Shown piece after piece: positions 1 to 8,345 of a stretch of 64,000 nt of DNA. The stretch is from Burkholderia singularis (GTDB lineage: Bacteria; Pseudomonadota; Gammaproteobacteria; Burkholderiales; Burkholderiaceae): the NCBI RefSeq assembly GCF_900176645.1, contig NZ_FXAN01000050.1, positions 100,378-164,377 on the forward strand. The letters are read 5' to 3'. A program made the position numbers and the translations under genes. Each line of letters starts with the position of its first letter. Positions within the stretch are counted from its first letter, which is position 1. Below the pieces are notes generated by a model. The model was not told the DNA's origin. It saw only the letters and a program-made list of their open reading frames with translations, and did not search any database.

Positions 1-456
1 TCAGACGAACGCTGCGCACGCACATGGCGCGTCGGCATCGGCGCGGCGGTCGCGACGTCCGCGGCCTGCCTCGTGTTTGCGCTCGGCGTCGGCCTCGTCG
101 GCTGGTCGCCGAAATGGCCGACATCGGGCTGGCTATGGTTCGCGAATAATCTGCTGCTCGTCTGCTTCGCCGAGGAAGCGCTGTTTCGCGGCTATCTGCA
201 AGGCGGCCTGAGCCGGCTGTTGGCGAATCGCGTGCGCGGCGGCCACGTGTGGGCGCTCGCGATCGCCGCGCTGCTGTTCGGCGCGGCGCATGCCGCCGGC
301 GGCTGGCAATGGATCGTGCTCTCCGCTGCGGCAGGCGTGGGCTACGGGCTCGCCTATCGCGCGAGTGGACTGCGGGCCGCGATACTTGCGCATATCGGCC
401 TGAACGTCGTTCATTTCGGACTGTTCACCTATCCGATGCTCGCCGCGGCGGCTTGA
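1..456 (+). CDS. CPBP family intramembrane metalloprotease, C-terminal part
   Basis: The frame is open from the first base of the window, so the gene starts upstream and only its last 151 codons are visible. The fragment has hydrophobic segments and the CPBP (CAAX protease/Abi) signatures in order: a Glu-Glu-x-x-x-Arg motif (EEALFR, bases 172-189), an F-x-x-x-H-type motif (FGAAH) about 35 residues later, and a final His/Asn motif (HIGLNVVHF). In this family these residues bind a catalytic metal inside the membrane. Some members process CAAX proteins and others protect against bacteriocins; the fragment does not show which. The family call is firm, the substrate is unknown. Confidence 0.85.
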   Translation, partial: SDERCARTWRVGIGAAVATSAACLVFALGVGLVGWSPKWPTSGWLWFANNLLLVCFAEEALFRGYLQGGLSRLLANRVRGGHVWALAIAALLFGAAHAAGGWQWIVLSAAAGVGYGLAYRASGLRAAILAHIGLNVVHFGLFTYPMLAAAA

Positions 457-585
457 CGCCGCCTGCGGCCGAGCCGTGCCGGGCTTTCGCCGTCGTGCAG
501 GCCATTTCGGCGCCATTGCCCGGCGCGCTGCTGATTTCCACTAGATTGGCCACTTTAGGTCATCGAATTCGACAGGTGGTAAATC

Positions 586-1461
586 ATGGTCAACCCCAGC
601 GTAAACGAACTGACGCCTTCGTTTTCATTCCATGCGGCCAATGCCGAGCCCCATGCTCATTCAAACCTGAAAAGCCGCAAGCCATCGACAGGCGTTGCGG
701 CGCCTGCCCCCGCCTCTTCCGGGCTTCGTGACGGGCTACCGCCGCGCAGCGCCACGTCCGGCTGGTCCTCTCAACTGCGCCGCGCCGCGCCGATCATGCT
801 CGATGCGTTGGCATCGACGACACACGCCATCAACGCAGTGAAAAATCATTCCACGGGCAGCGGCTTGCCCGCCGGCGTCAATCTGATCAGCTCCGACCTG
901 CCTTGGGCCGCGGGCTCGGCCATCAACCTCGGCCAACGGCTGGCGCAAACGCCATCGCACGCGCCCCGGCGCACCACGGAAAAGCTCGCCAATTACAGCG
1001 CGCACGCATCGGACGGGTTGGCCACGCTGGCCGCCGCCGCGTCGGCCGCATCGACTCTGCGCCCGGATACGGCGAACGATACGTCCCGGCTCAGCGGCGG
1101 ATTATGGGCACTCAGTGCGATTGCGAAAGGCATCCACGCGCTGTTCGATAAAAATCGAACCTGGCTCTCCCGAGGCTGCCAGCTGGTCAGCGCGGCATGC
1201 GACGGCTTCGCGGGACTCAACCTGATCGCCGCCCAAAGCGCATCGGGACGCGGAGATACTGCGGCTTCGGCCGATCATATGCTCAAGACCGCCGCCGGTT
1301 GGTCTGCCAGCACGTTCGCCGCCGCGATGGGCACGCGCTGCAAAACGGCCCCAGCGTTTATCCGTCTGCCGAAACGAGTGTGCGCCCCCTTTGACGCGAC
1401 CATCCCATCGGTACCGACGGATGGATTCACGCAATTCCCGGCGCTCGCGCAATCACGCTGA
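586..1461 (+). CDS. hypothetical protein, effector-like composition
   Basis: A 291-residue protein I do not recognise. The first ~65 residues are polar and rich in Ser, Pro, Ala and His with no signal peptide. The middle (~70-245) looks helical, with Ala-rich amphipathic or weakly hydrophobic stretches (for example LATLAAAASAAS). Such a disordered Ser/Pro-rich start before a helical body is common in type III effectors, but no secretion genes are in the window, so this is only a suggestion. The start is ATG 586; the upstream GGTGG is a weak ribosome binding site. The last ~20 residues may be frameshifted: another frame is open from 1395 past the stop to about 1608 and reads like a continuation. 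Confidence 0.5.
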   Translation: MVNPSVNELTPSFSFHAANAEPHAHSNLKSRKPSTGVAAPAPASSGLRDGLPPRSATSGWSSQLRRAAPIMLDALASTTHAINAVKNHSTGSGLPAGVNLISSDLPWAAGSAINLGQRLAQTPSHAPRRTTEKLANYSAHASDGLATLAAAASAASTLRPDTANDTSRLSGGLWALSAIAKGIHALFDKNRTWLSRGCQLVSAACDGFAGLNLIAAQSASGRGDTAASADHMLKTAAGWSASTFAAAMGTRCKTAPAFIRLPKRVCAPFDATIPSVPTDGFTQFPALAQSR

Positions 1462-1912
1462 CACCAACCGGCTTGTGCGAGCCCGAGCTCACCAAACGAT
1501 TCGATAAAGCCCCTCTCCCGCGCGACGGATACCGGGCATCTCGGCACAGCGCGCCGTCCATGCTCCCGCCAAGCGTCGAACGTCGCCGAACCGCAGGCGG
1601 CGGCGCATGAGATCGCTGCCCTGCGCGCGGCAACGTCGGCCGCCACAACGCCCGACCGGATCATGCCGATGCGCCGCGCGCATCGGATCGGACACGGCCG
1701 AAGCAGGCGTCATCCACGGCCGCGTCGCGGGCACGCCCCTGCCACTCGGCCCGGCGCGGCGTACCAGATCGGCCAGCGGAACGCGTCGACGGTGACCGCC
1801 CGACCCATGCGCGACGCGGCACGCCGATCGTTGCGCTCCGATATGGCGGTGCCGGCCCGCCTGCTAGAATGCCCCGCTTGCGCCCGCTTCCCGCTTCGAT
1901 CGAGGACATCAT
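1462..1912. other. intergenic region, possible decayed 3' end of the preceding gene
   Basis: About 450 bases without a convincing gene. The frame open from 1395 to about 1608 reads plausible protein (TPTGLCEPELTKRFDKAPLP) that could be the lost end of the gene at 586. The rest should contain the promoter of the antiporter gene at 1913, but I see no clear -35/-10 pair. Confidence 0.35.
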
Positions 1913-2998
1913 ATGCCGGCTTCATCGCCCACTCTCGCGCGCTGGACACTCGCCGCACCGCTTGCCGCCTGGCTCGTACTCGCGCTGTCGCGCGTCATGC
2001 CCGCCGAGGGTTTCGCCATTGCATTCGTGGCCGCAGCGCTCGCGGGCGCCGTGTTCGCCGCAGTCCATCACGCCGAAGTCGTCGCGCACCGGGTCGGCGA
2101 GCCGTTTGGCACGCTCGTGCTCGCGATCGCCGTGACGGTGATCGAGGTCGCGCTGATCGTATCGGTGATGCTGTCGGGCGGCCCGGAAAAATCCGGGCTC
2201 GCGCGCGATACGGTCTACGCCGCGGTGATGATCGTCAGCAACGGGATCGTCGGGCTGTGCCTGCTCGTCGGAGGCTGGAAGCACGGCGAGCAGGACTTCC
2301 AGGGGCGCGGCGCGGCCAAGGCGCTCGCGGTGCTGGCGTCGCTGTCGGTACTCTCGCTCGTGATGCCCAACTATCTGAGCGCCGCGCCCGGCCCGCATTT
2401 CTCGACGTCGCAGCTCGCGTTCGCGGGCGTGTCGTCGCTGGTGCTTTACGGAATGTTCGTGTTCGTTCAGACGGTCCGCCACCGCGACTATTTTCTGATC
2501 AGCGACAGCACCGACGAATCCGTTCACGCGGTGCCGCCATCCGGCCGCACCGCGCTCGTCAGCATCGTATTCCTGTTGTTGAGCCTCGTCGCGGTCGTAC
2601 TGCTCGCGAAGCTGCTGTCGCCGGCGGTCGAGCGCACAGTGATGCGGCTCGGCGCGCCGGAAGCGGCAGTCGGCATCGTGATCGCCGCGCTCGTGCTGCT
2701 GCCGGAAGGGCTTGCCGCCGTCGGCGCCGCGCGCGCGAACCGGCTGCAAACCAGCATGAATCTTGCGCTCGGCTCGGCACTCGCGAGCATCGGGCTCACG
2801 ATCCCGACCGTCGCCGCCGTGTTCATCTGGACGGGCGCGCCGCTCACGCTCGGCATTGGCGCGATGGAAACCGTGCTGCTGTCGCTCACGCTGCTCGTCA
2901 GCACACTCACGCTGAGCACCGGGCGCACGACCATGCTGCATGGCGTCGTGCACCTGTCGCTGTTTGCCGCGTATCTGTTCCTGTCGATCACGCACTGA
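1913..2998 (+). CDS. chaA: Ca2+(Na+)/H+ antiporter, ChaA family
   Basis: A 361-residue polytopic inner-membrane protein with 10-11 hydrophobic segments, close to the length of E. coli ChaA. Members of this CaCA-superfamily group exchange cytoplasmic Ca2+ or Na+ (K+ in some) for protons and help with salt and alkaline stress. Two conserved acidic repeats are visible: GEPFGTLVLAIAVTVIEVAL near residues 62-81 and LPEGLAAVGAARANRLQTS near 263-281. They fit the alpha-1 and alpha-2 repeats that carry the ion-binding glutamates. The start ATG 1913 follows a weak GAGGACATC. The gene stands alone and converges with the LysR gene that follows. The family is clear; the preferred ion cannot be read from sequence. 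Confidence 0.9.
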   Translation: MPASSPTLARWTLAAPLAAWLVLALSRVMPAEGFAIAFVAAALAGAVFAAVHHAEVVAHRVGEPFGTLVLAIAVTVIEVALIVSVMLSGGPEKSGLARDTVYAAVMIVSNGIVGLCLLVGGWKHGEQDFQGRGAAKALAVLASLSVLSLVMPNYLSAAPGPHFSTSQLAFAGVSSLVLYGMFVFVQTVRHRDYFLISDSTDESVHAVPPSGRTALVSIVFLLLSLVAVVLLAKLLSPAVERTVMRLGAPEAAVGIVIAALVLLPEGLAAVGAARANRLQTSMNLALGSALASIGLTIPTVAAVFIWTGAPLTLGIGAMETVLLSLTLLVSTLTLSTGRTTMLHGVVHLSLFAAYLFLSITH

Positions 2999-3094
2999 CG
3001 CAACCGCGCCGCGCATCGCACTACCCGCCGCCGCGCGGCGGCGGGCTCGCCCGGCTTGCAGCGCGCGACGCAACCGCTCACGCCGAAACGCGCG

Positions 3095-4072
3095 CTACAC
3101 GATTTCGCGCTTGACCCGCGCGCCCCGCTTCGCCGCCGCGCTCATCCGGTCGAGTTCCGCCAGATCGTTTTCGAGCATCGGCGTGAGCGTCGTGCGCAGA
3201 TGATCGAGGAACGTGCGGATTTTCGCGTCGAGATAGCGGCGCGTCGCGTATACCGCATAGACGCTCAGCGTATCGAGCCTATAGTTCGGCAGCACGCGCA
3301 CGAGCCGCCCGTCGCGAAGATCATCGAGCGCGGTGTACAGTGAAATCGAGCCGATGCCGCGCCCCGCGCGCAGCACCGCGCGCATTGCATCCGGCACGTT
3401 CACCTGGAACGTCGCAGGCGGCAGATCGTAGGTCGTCACCTCGCCATCGTCGCCTTCGAGGCGCCACGTACCGCCCGGCGACGCAGGCGTATCGAGCCGC
3501 AGACAGGTGTGCCTGGCAAGCTCGTCGGGCGTCTTGGGCGCGCCGCGCCGCTCAAGATACTCGCGCGATGCGACGAGCACGCTGCAACTCGCCCCGCAAG
3601 TCTGCGCGACATAGCCCGAATCGGGCAGATGAGCGGCCGACACGATCGACACGTCGTACCCCTCCTCGATCAGATTCGGCACCCGCTGCGCGAGCGTCAG
3701 CTCGACCGACACGTCCGGATTGTCCTCCTGATAACGCACGGTCGACGCCACCACGTGGGTTTGTCCGAGCCCCGTCATCGCGTGAATCCGCAGCTTGCCG
3801 GTCGGTCGCAGCAGCGCGTTGCGCGCCTCCGCGTTCGCGTGATCGATCTCGGCGAGAATCGATTTCGTGCGTTCGAAATAACGCTGCCCGCTTTCGGTCA
3901 GCCCGAGATGGCGGGTCGTCCGGTGCAGCAAACGCGTTTGTACGTGCGCTTCGAGATTCGACACGGCGCGCGAAACCTGGGCCGTAGTCGCATCGATTTC
4001 GCGGGCGACGGCGGTGAAACTGCCTGCTTCGACGACGCGCACGAACAGGCGCATGTTTTCGAGCATGTCCAT
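3095..4072 (-). CDS. LysR family transcriptional regulator
   Basis: A 325-residue regulator with an N-terminal winged helix-turn-helix (residues 5-65; FTAVAREIDATTAQVSRAVS is the recognition region) and a LysR substrate-binding domain (about 90-300). The general pattern resembles the CrgA/DmlR-like subgroup. The C-terminus carries an extra charged tail of about 25 residues. It is convergent with the chaA-like gene and has no obvious divergent target: the nearest upstream features are two very small genes on the same strand. It may therefore control itself or a distant gene. The upstream sequence near 4230-4250 is AT-rich and contains TTATTTTAAATT, a plausible control region. Confidence 0.92.
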   Translation of the reverse strand: MDMLENMRLFVRVVEAGSFTAVAREIDATTAQVSRAVSNLEAHVQTRLLHRTTRHLGLTESGQRYFERTKSILAEIDHANAEARNALLRPTGKLRIHAMTGLGQTHVVASTVRYQEDNPDVSVELTLAQRVPNLIEEGYDVSIVSAAHLPDSGYVAQTCGASCSVLVASREYLERRGAPKTPDELARHTCLRLDTPASPGGTWRLEGDDGEVTTYDLPPATFQVNVPDAMRAVLRAGRGIGSISLYTALDDLRDGRLVRVLPNYRLDTLSVYAVYATRRYLDAKIRTFLDHLRTTLTPMLENDLAELDRMSAAAKRGARVKREIV

Positions 4073-4483
4073 TGGATGGGTATGACGAGTAGCGGGGAAA
4101 CGGTGGCCGGCGGCGACAATGGTTGGCGCATGCCGCTGAATGCGGCCCTGGGTCGATACGCTGACCGATAATCGGCCGAACGGATGCGCGGGCCATTGGG
4201 CAAGCTGAAGGCGGGCATCGCGGACGGCAATTATTTTAAATTCGTCAGAATCGGATGCGGCGCATTGTACGCCGATGCATCGGAGCGCGCGCTGCCGATC
4301 GCTTATCGAGCGCGTGATTCGTCAGCCTGACGGACATGACGACCAAGCGCCCGCCCTCGCCCCGCAATATGGCAGAGCGCTCCGTTGGCCCGCCGCCGGA
4401 CTGGAATTATCCGAGGCTCGTCACGGCCTTCGAACGATTCGCAGTGAGCGCCCGAGCGGCGGCGGCCACGGCCGCCGTCAACC
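4073..4483. other. intergenic region upstream of the LysR gene
   Basis: About 410 bases with no supported gene. An AT-rich patch around 4228-4255 stands out from the GC-rich surroundings and is the likely promoter/operator zone for the LysR gene at 4072. Longer open frames here are antisense or off-frame and lack ribosome binding sites. Confidence 0.4.
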
Positions 4484-4520
4484 AAAAAGTCGCCGGCGCC
4501 CCATTCGGGCGCCGGCGACT
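4484..4520 (-). terminator. rho-independent terminator
   Basis: A perfect 14-base-pair stem (4488-4501 pairing with 4507-4520, five-base loop) followed on the minus strand by TTTTT (bases 4488-4484). It lies 25 bases past the stop of the 49-residue gene at 4546-4695 and is among the cleanest intrinsic terminators in the window, which supports that small gene being transcribed. Confidence 0.88.
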
Positions 4521-4545
4521 CAACTGCCCCCCAGCGGCGAATGCG

Positions 4546-4695
4546 TTATCGAAACAGCGCGCCGAACAAGCGTTTGCAGGCGCCGAGCCAACCCCGCTTT
4601 TTCGGCTCGCGGATATCGGGGGAAAGCAGCGCATCGTAATACGCCCGCGATTCATTCAGGTGGGGCAAATCGGAAACGAGAAGTGCGAAATGCAT
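4546..4695 (-). CDS. small protein, 49 residues, unknown function
   Basis: A short gene that reads MHFALLVSDLPHLNESRAYY at its start and ends in a basic, aromatic tail (KRGWLGACKRLFGALF-Arg). It starts at ATG 4695 with AGGAC about nine bases upstream and stops at TAA 4548-4546, followed directly by a strong intrinsic terminator. The N-terminal half is hydrophobic/acidic; the C-terminal 20 residues could form an amphipathic, positively charged helix able to touch a membrane. It has no recognisable family. The start site, ribosome binding site, stop and terminator line up, which is why I call it real despite its size. It lies about 100 bases downstream of a 22-codon ORF on the same strand and may share its transcript. 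Confidence 0.62.
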   Translation of the reverse strand: MHFALLVSDLPHLNESRAYYDALLSPDIREPKKRGWLGACKRLFGALFR

Positions 4696-4803
4696 GGTGT
4701 ATGTCCTGGTTCATTGCGTTGAAGTGAAGTGCTCGTGCAACGAACCGGGACAAGCAGCGCAGTATCTCAGGCAGGCCGAGAAGGCGGCGTGCGAAACGGT
4801 TTG

Positions 4804-4872
4804 TCACACGAACCGACCATGAAAAGCGTCGGGGTGTCGGCATAAAGGGTAAGGGTCACTGTCGTCGGGCAT
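4804..4872 (-). CDS. very small ORF (22 codons) with a strong ribosome binding site
   Basis: The frame reads MPDDSDPYPLCRHPDAFHGR and ends two residues later at TGA 4806-4804. It is preceded by AAGGAGG four bases before the ATG, a near-ideal Shine-Dalgarno match and unusual by chance in 66% GC DNA. An in-frame longer start exists at 5004, but the Shine-Dalgarno points to 4872. The peptide starts acidic and Pro-rich (Met-Pro-Asp-Asp). It may be a leader peptide for the 49-residue gene about 110 bases downstream or a free small protein. I recognise no family. Confidence 0.42.
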   Translation of the reverse strand: MPDDSDPYPLCRHPDAFHGRFV

Positions 4873-5568
4873 TGATCCTCCTTCGTCGCATGCTCGCGCA
4901 TGCATCAACCCCGCACCGTCGCAACATGCGCGGTGCGGCAAGGTCCGCGCAGCATCGGCATGACCGATGCCGCACAGGCCAATCAACACGAAGCGCGGAA
5001 GCATTGAAACGCGTAGCGCAATGCCACGACGCGCGCCGTTCGCCTACTAGCGGAACGGCGGCTGGAATGATGGAGCGGGAAACCGGCAGGCGTTCTGCAT
5101 GTCAGGCGGGAAAACCTTGCGAATACGACTATCGCTGTTCAAAACGTAAGCCCGTGATCTGAACGTTTAGTCAGTGTAAGGAAGCCTGCATCGACCGTCA
5201 AACAAATAAGGCACCCTGAACAATCTATGACAATTCGGACGATCGATTTGAAAGTGCTTAACAGACATTGCGCCGTCACTTTGCGATGATGAACTCAAAC
5301 AGCGACGGGGCCACCGTTAGCACGAACCCTACGCCAAGCGGCCATCAGAGCCGTGGCGTAGGCTGACGGTTTCGATCGCATCTTTCATTCCTTCTGCCCT
5401 CCCGATTCCTCTTCGTTTCCTTCGCTTCGCAGAGCCAAATTTCATCGTTTGGCAAGCGCCTTAACAACTTGTTTCCGAATCGACGGAACATTGGCGCGAT
5501 TGCGCACTCCATTTCATCGCAGTACCCGTTAAGAACCGAATCGTGAATCACGACCAGAAGGAGATAAC
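4873..5568. other. long intergenic region with a low-GC stretch
   Basis: About 700 bases between divergent small genes. Bases 5130-5300 are clearly poorer in GC than the surroundings and have stops in all frames. An inverted repeat, CTACGCCA (5329-5336) with TGGCGTAG (5354-5361), lies in the middle. The region must carry promoters for the minus-strand small ORFs and for the exported protein at 5569. I see no gene and no convincing RNA fold beyond that hairpin. Confidence 0.4.
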
Positions 5569-5913
5569 ATGAAATACTTACCGCTGATCGCGTTGATTGC
5601 GGCAACTTCCGCCATTGCTGCGCCGGCCGCCGACGTTCAAAACGTCGGACAAAGCCAGAAGCCGGCCGAAGAAGTCGCAACCTGCATTGCGAAGACCTGG
5701 GCCGACAAGGCGCAGCAGCAGGTCGTCTCACAGTATGAACTCGCGAACGGTCTGGCAACGGACGTGTACGTTCCGGGTCAGCAACCGCCGAATGGCGCAG
5801 CCGCCGTTGTGCGCCCGGCATTCGCCAGCAACGCGAAGACCTGGGTTGGCTTTCGCAGCGGCAGCGGCTCGGCCGACGGCGCAGCCACAAGCGACATCAA
5901 CAGCTGTCTGTAA
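5569..5913 (+). CDS. small exported protein of unknown function
   Basis: A 114-residue protein with a clean Sec signal peptide (MKYLPLIALIAATSAIAAPA, cleavage probably after residue 17-19). The mature part is about 95 residues with two cysteines (one near residue 39, CIAKTW, the other at the penultimate residue) that could form a disulphide in the periplasm. The ribosome binding site is perfect (AGAAGGAGATAAC before the ATG). I do not recognise the family. The start and signal peptide make the gene itself very likely. A hairpin with a nine-base-pair stem follows the stop. Confidence 0.8.
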   Translation: MKYLPLIALIAATSAIAAPAADVQNVGQSQKPAEEVATCIAKTWADKAQQQVVSQYELANGLATDVYVPGQQPPNGAAAVVRPAFASNAKTWVGFRSGSGSADGAATSDINSCL

Positions 5914-5920
5914 TGCTTGA

Positions 5921-5942
5921 GATGCCGGCTCACGCCGGCATC
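5921..5942 (+). terminator. hairpin after the small exported protein gene
   Basis: GATGCCGGC pairs perfectly with GCCGGCATC around a TCAC loop, seven bases after the stop codon. There is no T-tract, so it may act as an mRNA-end stabiliser or weak terminator. Confidence 0.45.
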
Positions 5943-6491
5943 GACCACGCGCCGGCGCGGGCGTACCGCAACACGCGCCGGCGTGTCGACCGACGGGAAG
6001 CCGCGGATGGATTGCGCGCTTTCTCCCGCAGCGGCCTCTACGCCGCTCCCTCACATCCTTCCATTGCCGCCCCTGCTCGTACACGCGCTTGCGCCGCTCG
6101 ACGCCCGGAAATCGCCCGGCCATGACGAGCGCGCCGGCCCCGCGCTCCCGCGCAGCGCGAACCACACGCCCGTCTCCTGCAGACGCCAGCGGCAATGGCA
6201 ACCATGCACGATGAGCCGCGCGCAGGCCATTGGGCAGCGTACCGCGCGGCAAGTGCAGCCGCCTTCGTAAAAGAGGGCTTTTCGGCTGACATGTGCCGCC
6301 TCGCTTGAAAGGGCACGATCGGCGGCCGCGCGCGCCAATAATCGTCCCGCTTCGCGCGGCCCCGGTGACGCGCGCGATAGGCTTGCGATGCGAACGCGGC
6401 CTCGCCTTCGCCGTGCAACGAAAGCGCGAAAGTCCGGCGGAACGATGGCATGATAACGACCTTGCGCGTCATTACCCACCTGCACTCAGTT
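5943..6491. other. intergenic region upstream of murA
   Basis: About 550 GC-rich bases with no frame that has a ribosome binding site and plausible protein. Overlapping open frames on both strands give Arg/Ala/Pro-rich nonsense typical of off-frame Burkholderia DNA. The promoter of the downstream murA-like gene should be here but cannot be pinpointed. Confidence 0.4.
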
Positions 6492-7793
6492 ATGTCGAAT
6501 CTGATCGTCCACGGCGGCGCCCCGCTTCGTGGGGAAATCACCCCGTCCGCCAACAAGAATGCCGTTTTGCCCATCCTATGCGCGACGCTCCTCACCGATC
6601 AGCCGCTCAGGCTGGTCGGCGTGCCGGACATCACCGACGTCCGCAAGATTCTCGAGATCTTCCGCACGCTGGGCAGCGACGTATCGATCGACTATGCAAC
6701 GGGCGTACTCGATCTGCACCATCGCGAAACGCGGTTCGATCCAACCGTGCACCGGCTGCCCGAAGAGATGCGCTCGTCGATCATGCTGGTGCCGCCGCTC
6801 GTCGCGCGCTTCGGCGTCGCGCGGCTCGAAAACGACGTCAAGGGCTGCACGCTCGGCGTGCGCGAAATCGATCCGCACGTCGAAGTGTTCGAGCGCTTCG
6901 GCGCGCGCATCGAGCGCACCGCCGATTCGCTGATCGTGCGCGCCGACGGCCCGCTCACGCCGAATCATCACTGGCTCGACTACGCCTCCGTGACGACCAC
7001 CGAGAACTTCGTGCTGTGCGCGGCATCGGCCTGCGGCGTGTCGACGCTCGTCAACGCCGCCTCTGAGCCGCACGTGCAGGAGTTCTGCCGGTTTCTCGCG
7101 ATGCTCGGCGTGCCGATCGACGGCATCGGCACATCGCACCTCAGCGTGCAGGGCGGCCGCCCGCTCAGTGGCGGCGAGCACCGCTTCGCCGAGGATTTCC
7201 ACGAAATCGCCACCTTCCTTGCGCTCGGCGCGATCACGGGCGGCGACATCGCGGTGCGCAACGGCTCCCCCGAGCAGTTTCCGCTAATCGACCGGACCTT
7301 CGCGAAGTTCGGCGTGCAAGTCAAACACGAGAACGGCTGGTCGCATGCGCTGCGCGACGGCCCGCTGAAGGTCAAGCAACCGTTTACCCGCAACATTCTG
7401 ACGAAAGTCGAAGCGGCGCCGTGGCCGTACCTGCCCGTCGACCTGCTGCCGATCTTCGTCGCACTCGGCGTACAGGCGCAGGGCAGCGTGATGTTCTGGA
7501 ACAAGATCTACGACGGCGCGATGGGCTGGACGGGGGAGCTGTCGAAATTCGGCGCGCATGTGTTCCAGTCCGATCCGCACCGCCTGATCACGTTCGGCGG
7601 ACTGCCGCTCGGCCCGGCACGAGTCGAGAGCCCGTACATCATCCGCGTCGCGATCGCGCTGCTGATGGTCGCATCGAGTATCGACGGACGCTCGGAAATC
7701 CTCAACGCCCAGCCGATTCGCCGCGCGCACCCGCATTTTGTCGAGAACCTGCGCTCCGTCGGCGCAAACGTCGAATGGACCAGCAGCGAATGA
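6492..7793 (+). CDS. murA: UDP-N-acetylglucosamine 1-carboxyvinyltransferase (MurA-like)
   Basis: MurA transfers enolpyruvate from PEP to UDP-GlcNAc, the first committed step of peptidoglycan synthesis. The 433-residue reading starts at ATG 6492 because the homologous region begins there (SNLIVHGGAPLRGEIT); an in-frame ATG at 6450 would add 14 unconserved residues. Key residues are present: Lys22-Asn23 (SANKNAVLPIL), the PEP-binding and fosfomycin-target cysteine as Cys119 in KGCTLGVREIDPH, Asp317 in LPVDLLPIF, and an Arg near residue 385. Several surrounding blocks deviate from the canonical form (KGCTLGVREID in place of GGCxIGxRPVD). This looks like a second, divergent MurA rather than the essential housekeeping copy. 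It stands alone, not in a cell-division cluster. Confidence 0.88.
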   Translation: MSNLIVHGGAPLRGEITPSANKNAVLPILCATLLTDQPLRLVGVPDITDVRKILEIFRTLGSDVSIDYATGVLDLHHRETRFDPTVHRLPEEMRSSIMLVPPLVARFGVARLENDVKGCTLGVREIDPHVEVFERFGARIERTADSLIVRADGPLTPNHHWLDYASVTTTENFVLCAASACGVSTLVNAASEPHVQEFCRFLAMLGVPIDGIGTSHLSVQGGRPLSGGEHRFAEDFHEIATFLALGAITGGDIAVRNGSPEQFPLIDRTFAKFGVQVKHENGWSHALRDGPLKVKQPFTRNILTKVEAAPWPYLPVDLLPIFVALGVQAQGSVMFWNKIYDGAMGWTGELSKFGAHVFQSDPHRLITFGGLPLGPARVESPYIIRVAIALLMVASSIDGRSEILNAQPIRRAHPHFVENLRSVGANVEWTSSE

Positions 7794-7814
7794 CGGCCGC
7801 CTGACGGCCGCCCA

Positions 7815-7844
7815 GGCGGGCCCCGCGCATGCGTCCGGCCCGCC
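7815..7844 (+). terminator. hairpin downstream of murA
   Basis: GGCGGGCC (7815-7822) can pair with GGCCCGCC (7837-7844) 22 bases after the murA stop. The tract that follows (CTTCGTCG) is only weakly T-rich, so this is a modest terminator candidate. Confidence 0.4.
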
Positions 7845-7891
7845 CTTCGTCGCCTCGCATCGTATCGAAAAGGCTTGTATAAAACGGTACC

Positions 7892-7920
7892 TTGCATAGA
7901 ACAATAGTGGCTGCTATAGT
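7892..7920 (+). promoter_or_regulatory. sigma-70-type promoter of the padR operon with a repeated element
   Basis: TTGCAT (7892-7897) and TATAGT (7915-7920) are separated by 17 bases, an excellent -35/-10 pair in a locally AT-rich stretch. The element TACCTTGCA overlaps the -35 box (7888-7896) and is repeated in the leader at 7974-7982, just before the padR start. A short inverted repeat, ATAG-N6-CTAT, covers the -10 region. PadR regulators commonly repress their own promoters, so these repeats are candidate operator sites; that part is inference. Confidence 0.62.
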
Positions 7921-8003
7921 GCAACCACGTTTTCCAAGGTCTGTGCTGTCACGCAGTATCATGCTTTACACAATACCTTGCAACGCAGGTTAAACCGATC
8001 GGC

Positions 8004-8345
8004 ATGAAGACCCAACTGAAGAAAGGCACGCTCGACATGTGCGTTCTCGCGGTGCTCGCACGCGGCGACAGCTATGCATATGAATTGGTATCGACGCTGT
8101 CGGCCACGATGGAAATTAGCGAAGGCACGATCTACCCGCTGATGCGGCGCTTGCAGGGCGAATCGTGGGTGTCAACCTACCTCGTCGAATCGAATTCGGG
8201 GCCGCCCCGAAAGTACTACTCGGTCACGGCCGAAGGACGGCGCGCGCTGCGTGAGATGGAAGACGAATGGCGCAGCTTCGTCGACGAAGTCAACGGCGTA
8301 TTGGGCTTGCCCGGCCCGACAGCGGACGATAAGGAGCCAAGATGA
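8004..8345 (+). CDS. PadR family transcriptional regulator
   Basis: A 113-residue PadR protein. The winged helix (about residues 3-80) shows the family pattern: KKGTLDMCVLAVLARGDSYAYELV, then EISEGTIYPLMRRLQGESWV and the wing SGPPRKYYSVTAEGRRAL. The C-terminal helix is short, as in the PadR-s1 subfamily. The stop overlaps the next gene's start in ATGA (8342-8345), so the two are translationally coupled. PadR genes paired with HAAS-domain (DUF1700) membrane proteins form a known two-gene module in which the regulator is thought to control the membrane partner. The signal sensed is unknown. Confidence 0.92.
   Translation: MKTQLKKGTLDMCVLAVLARGDSYAYELVSTLSATMEISEGTIYPLMRRLQGESWVSTYLVESNSGPPRKYYSVTAEGRRALREMEDEWRSFVDEVNGVLGLPGPTADDKEPR

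Noticed and set aside
1922..3073. A 383-codon antisense frame
   Set aside because: Composition (Arg/Glu/Gln/His-rich, no domain) is the usual antisense shadow in high-GC DNA.
1663..3114. A 483-codon plus-strand open frame across the chaA-like gene
   Set aside because: Arg/Ala-rich off-frame shadow of the real antiporter, which has membrane segments and family motifs in another frame.
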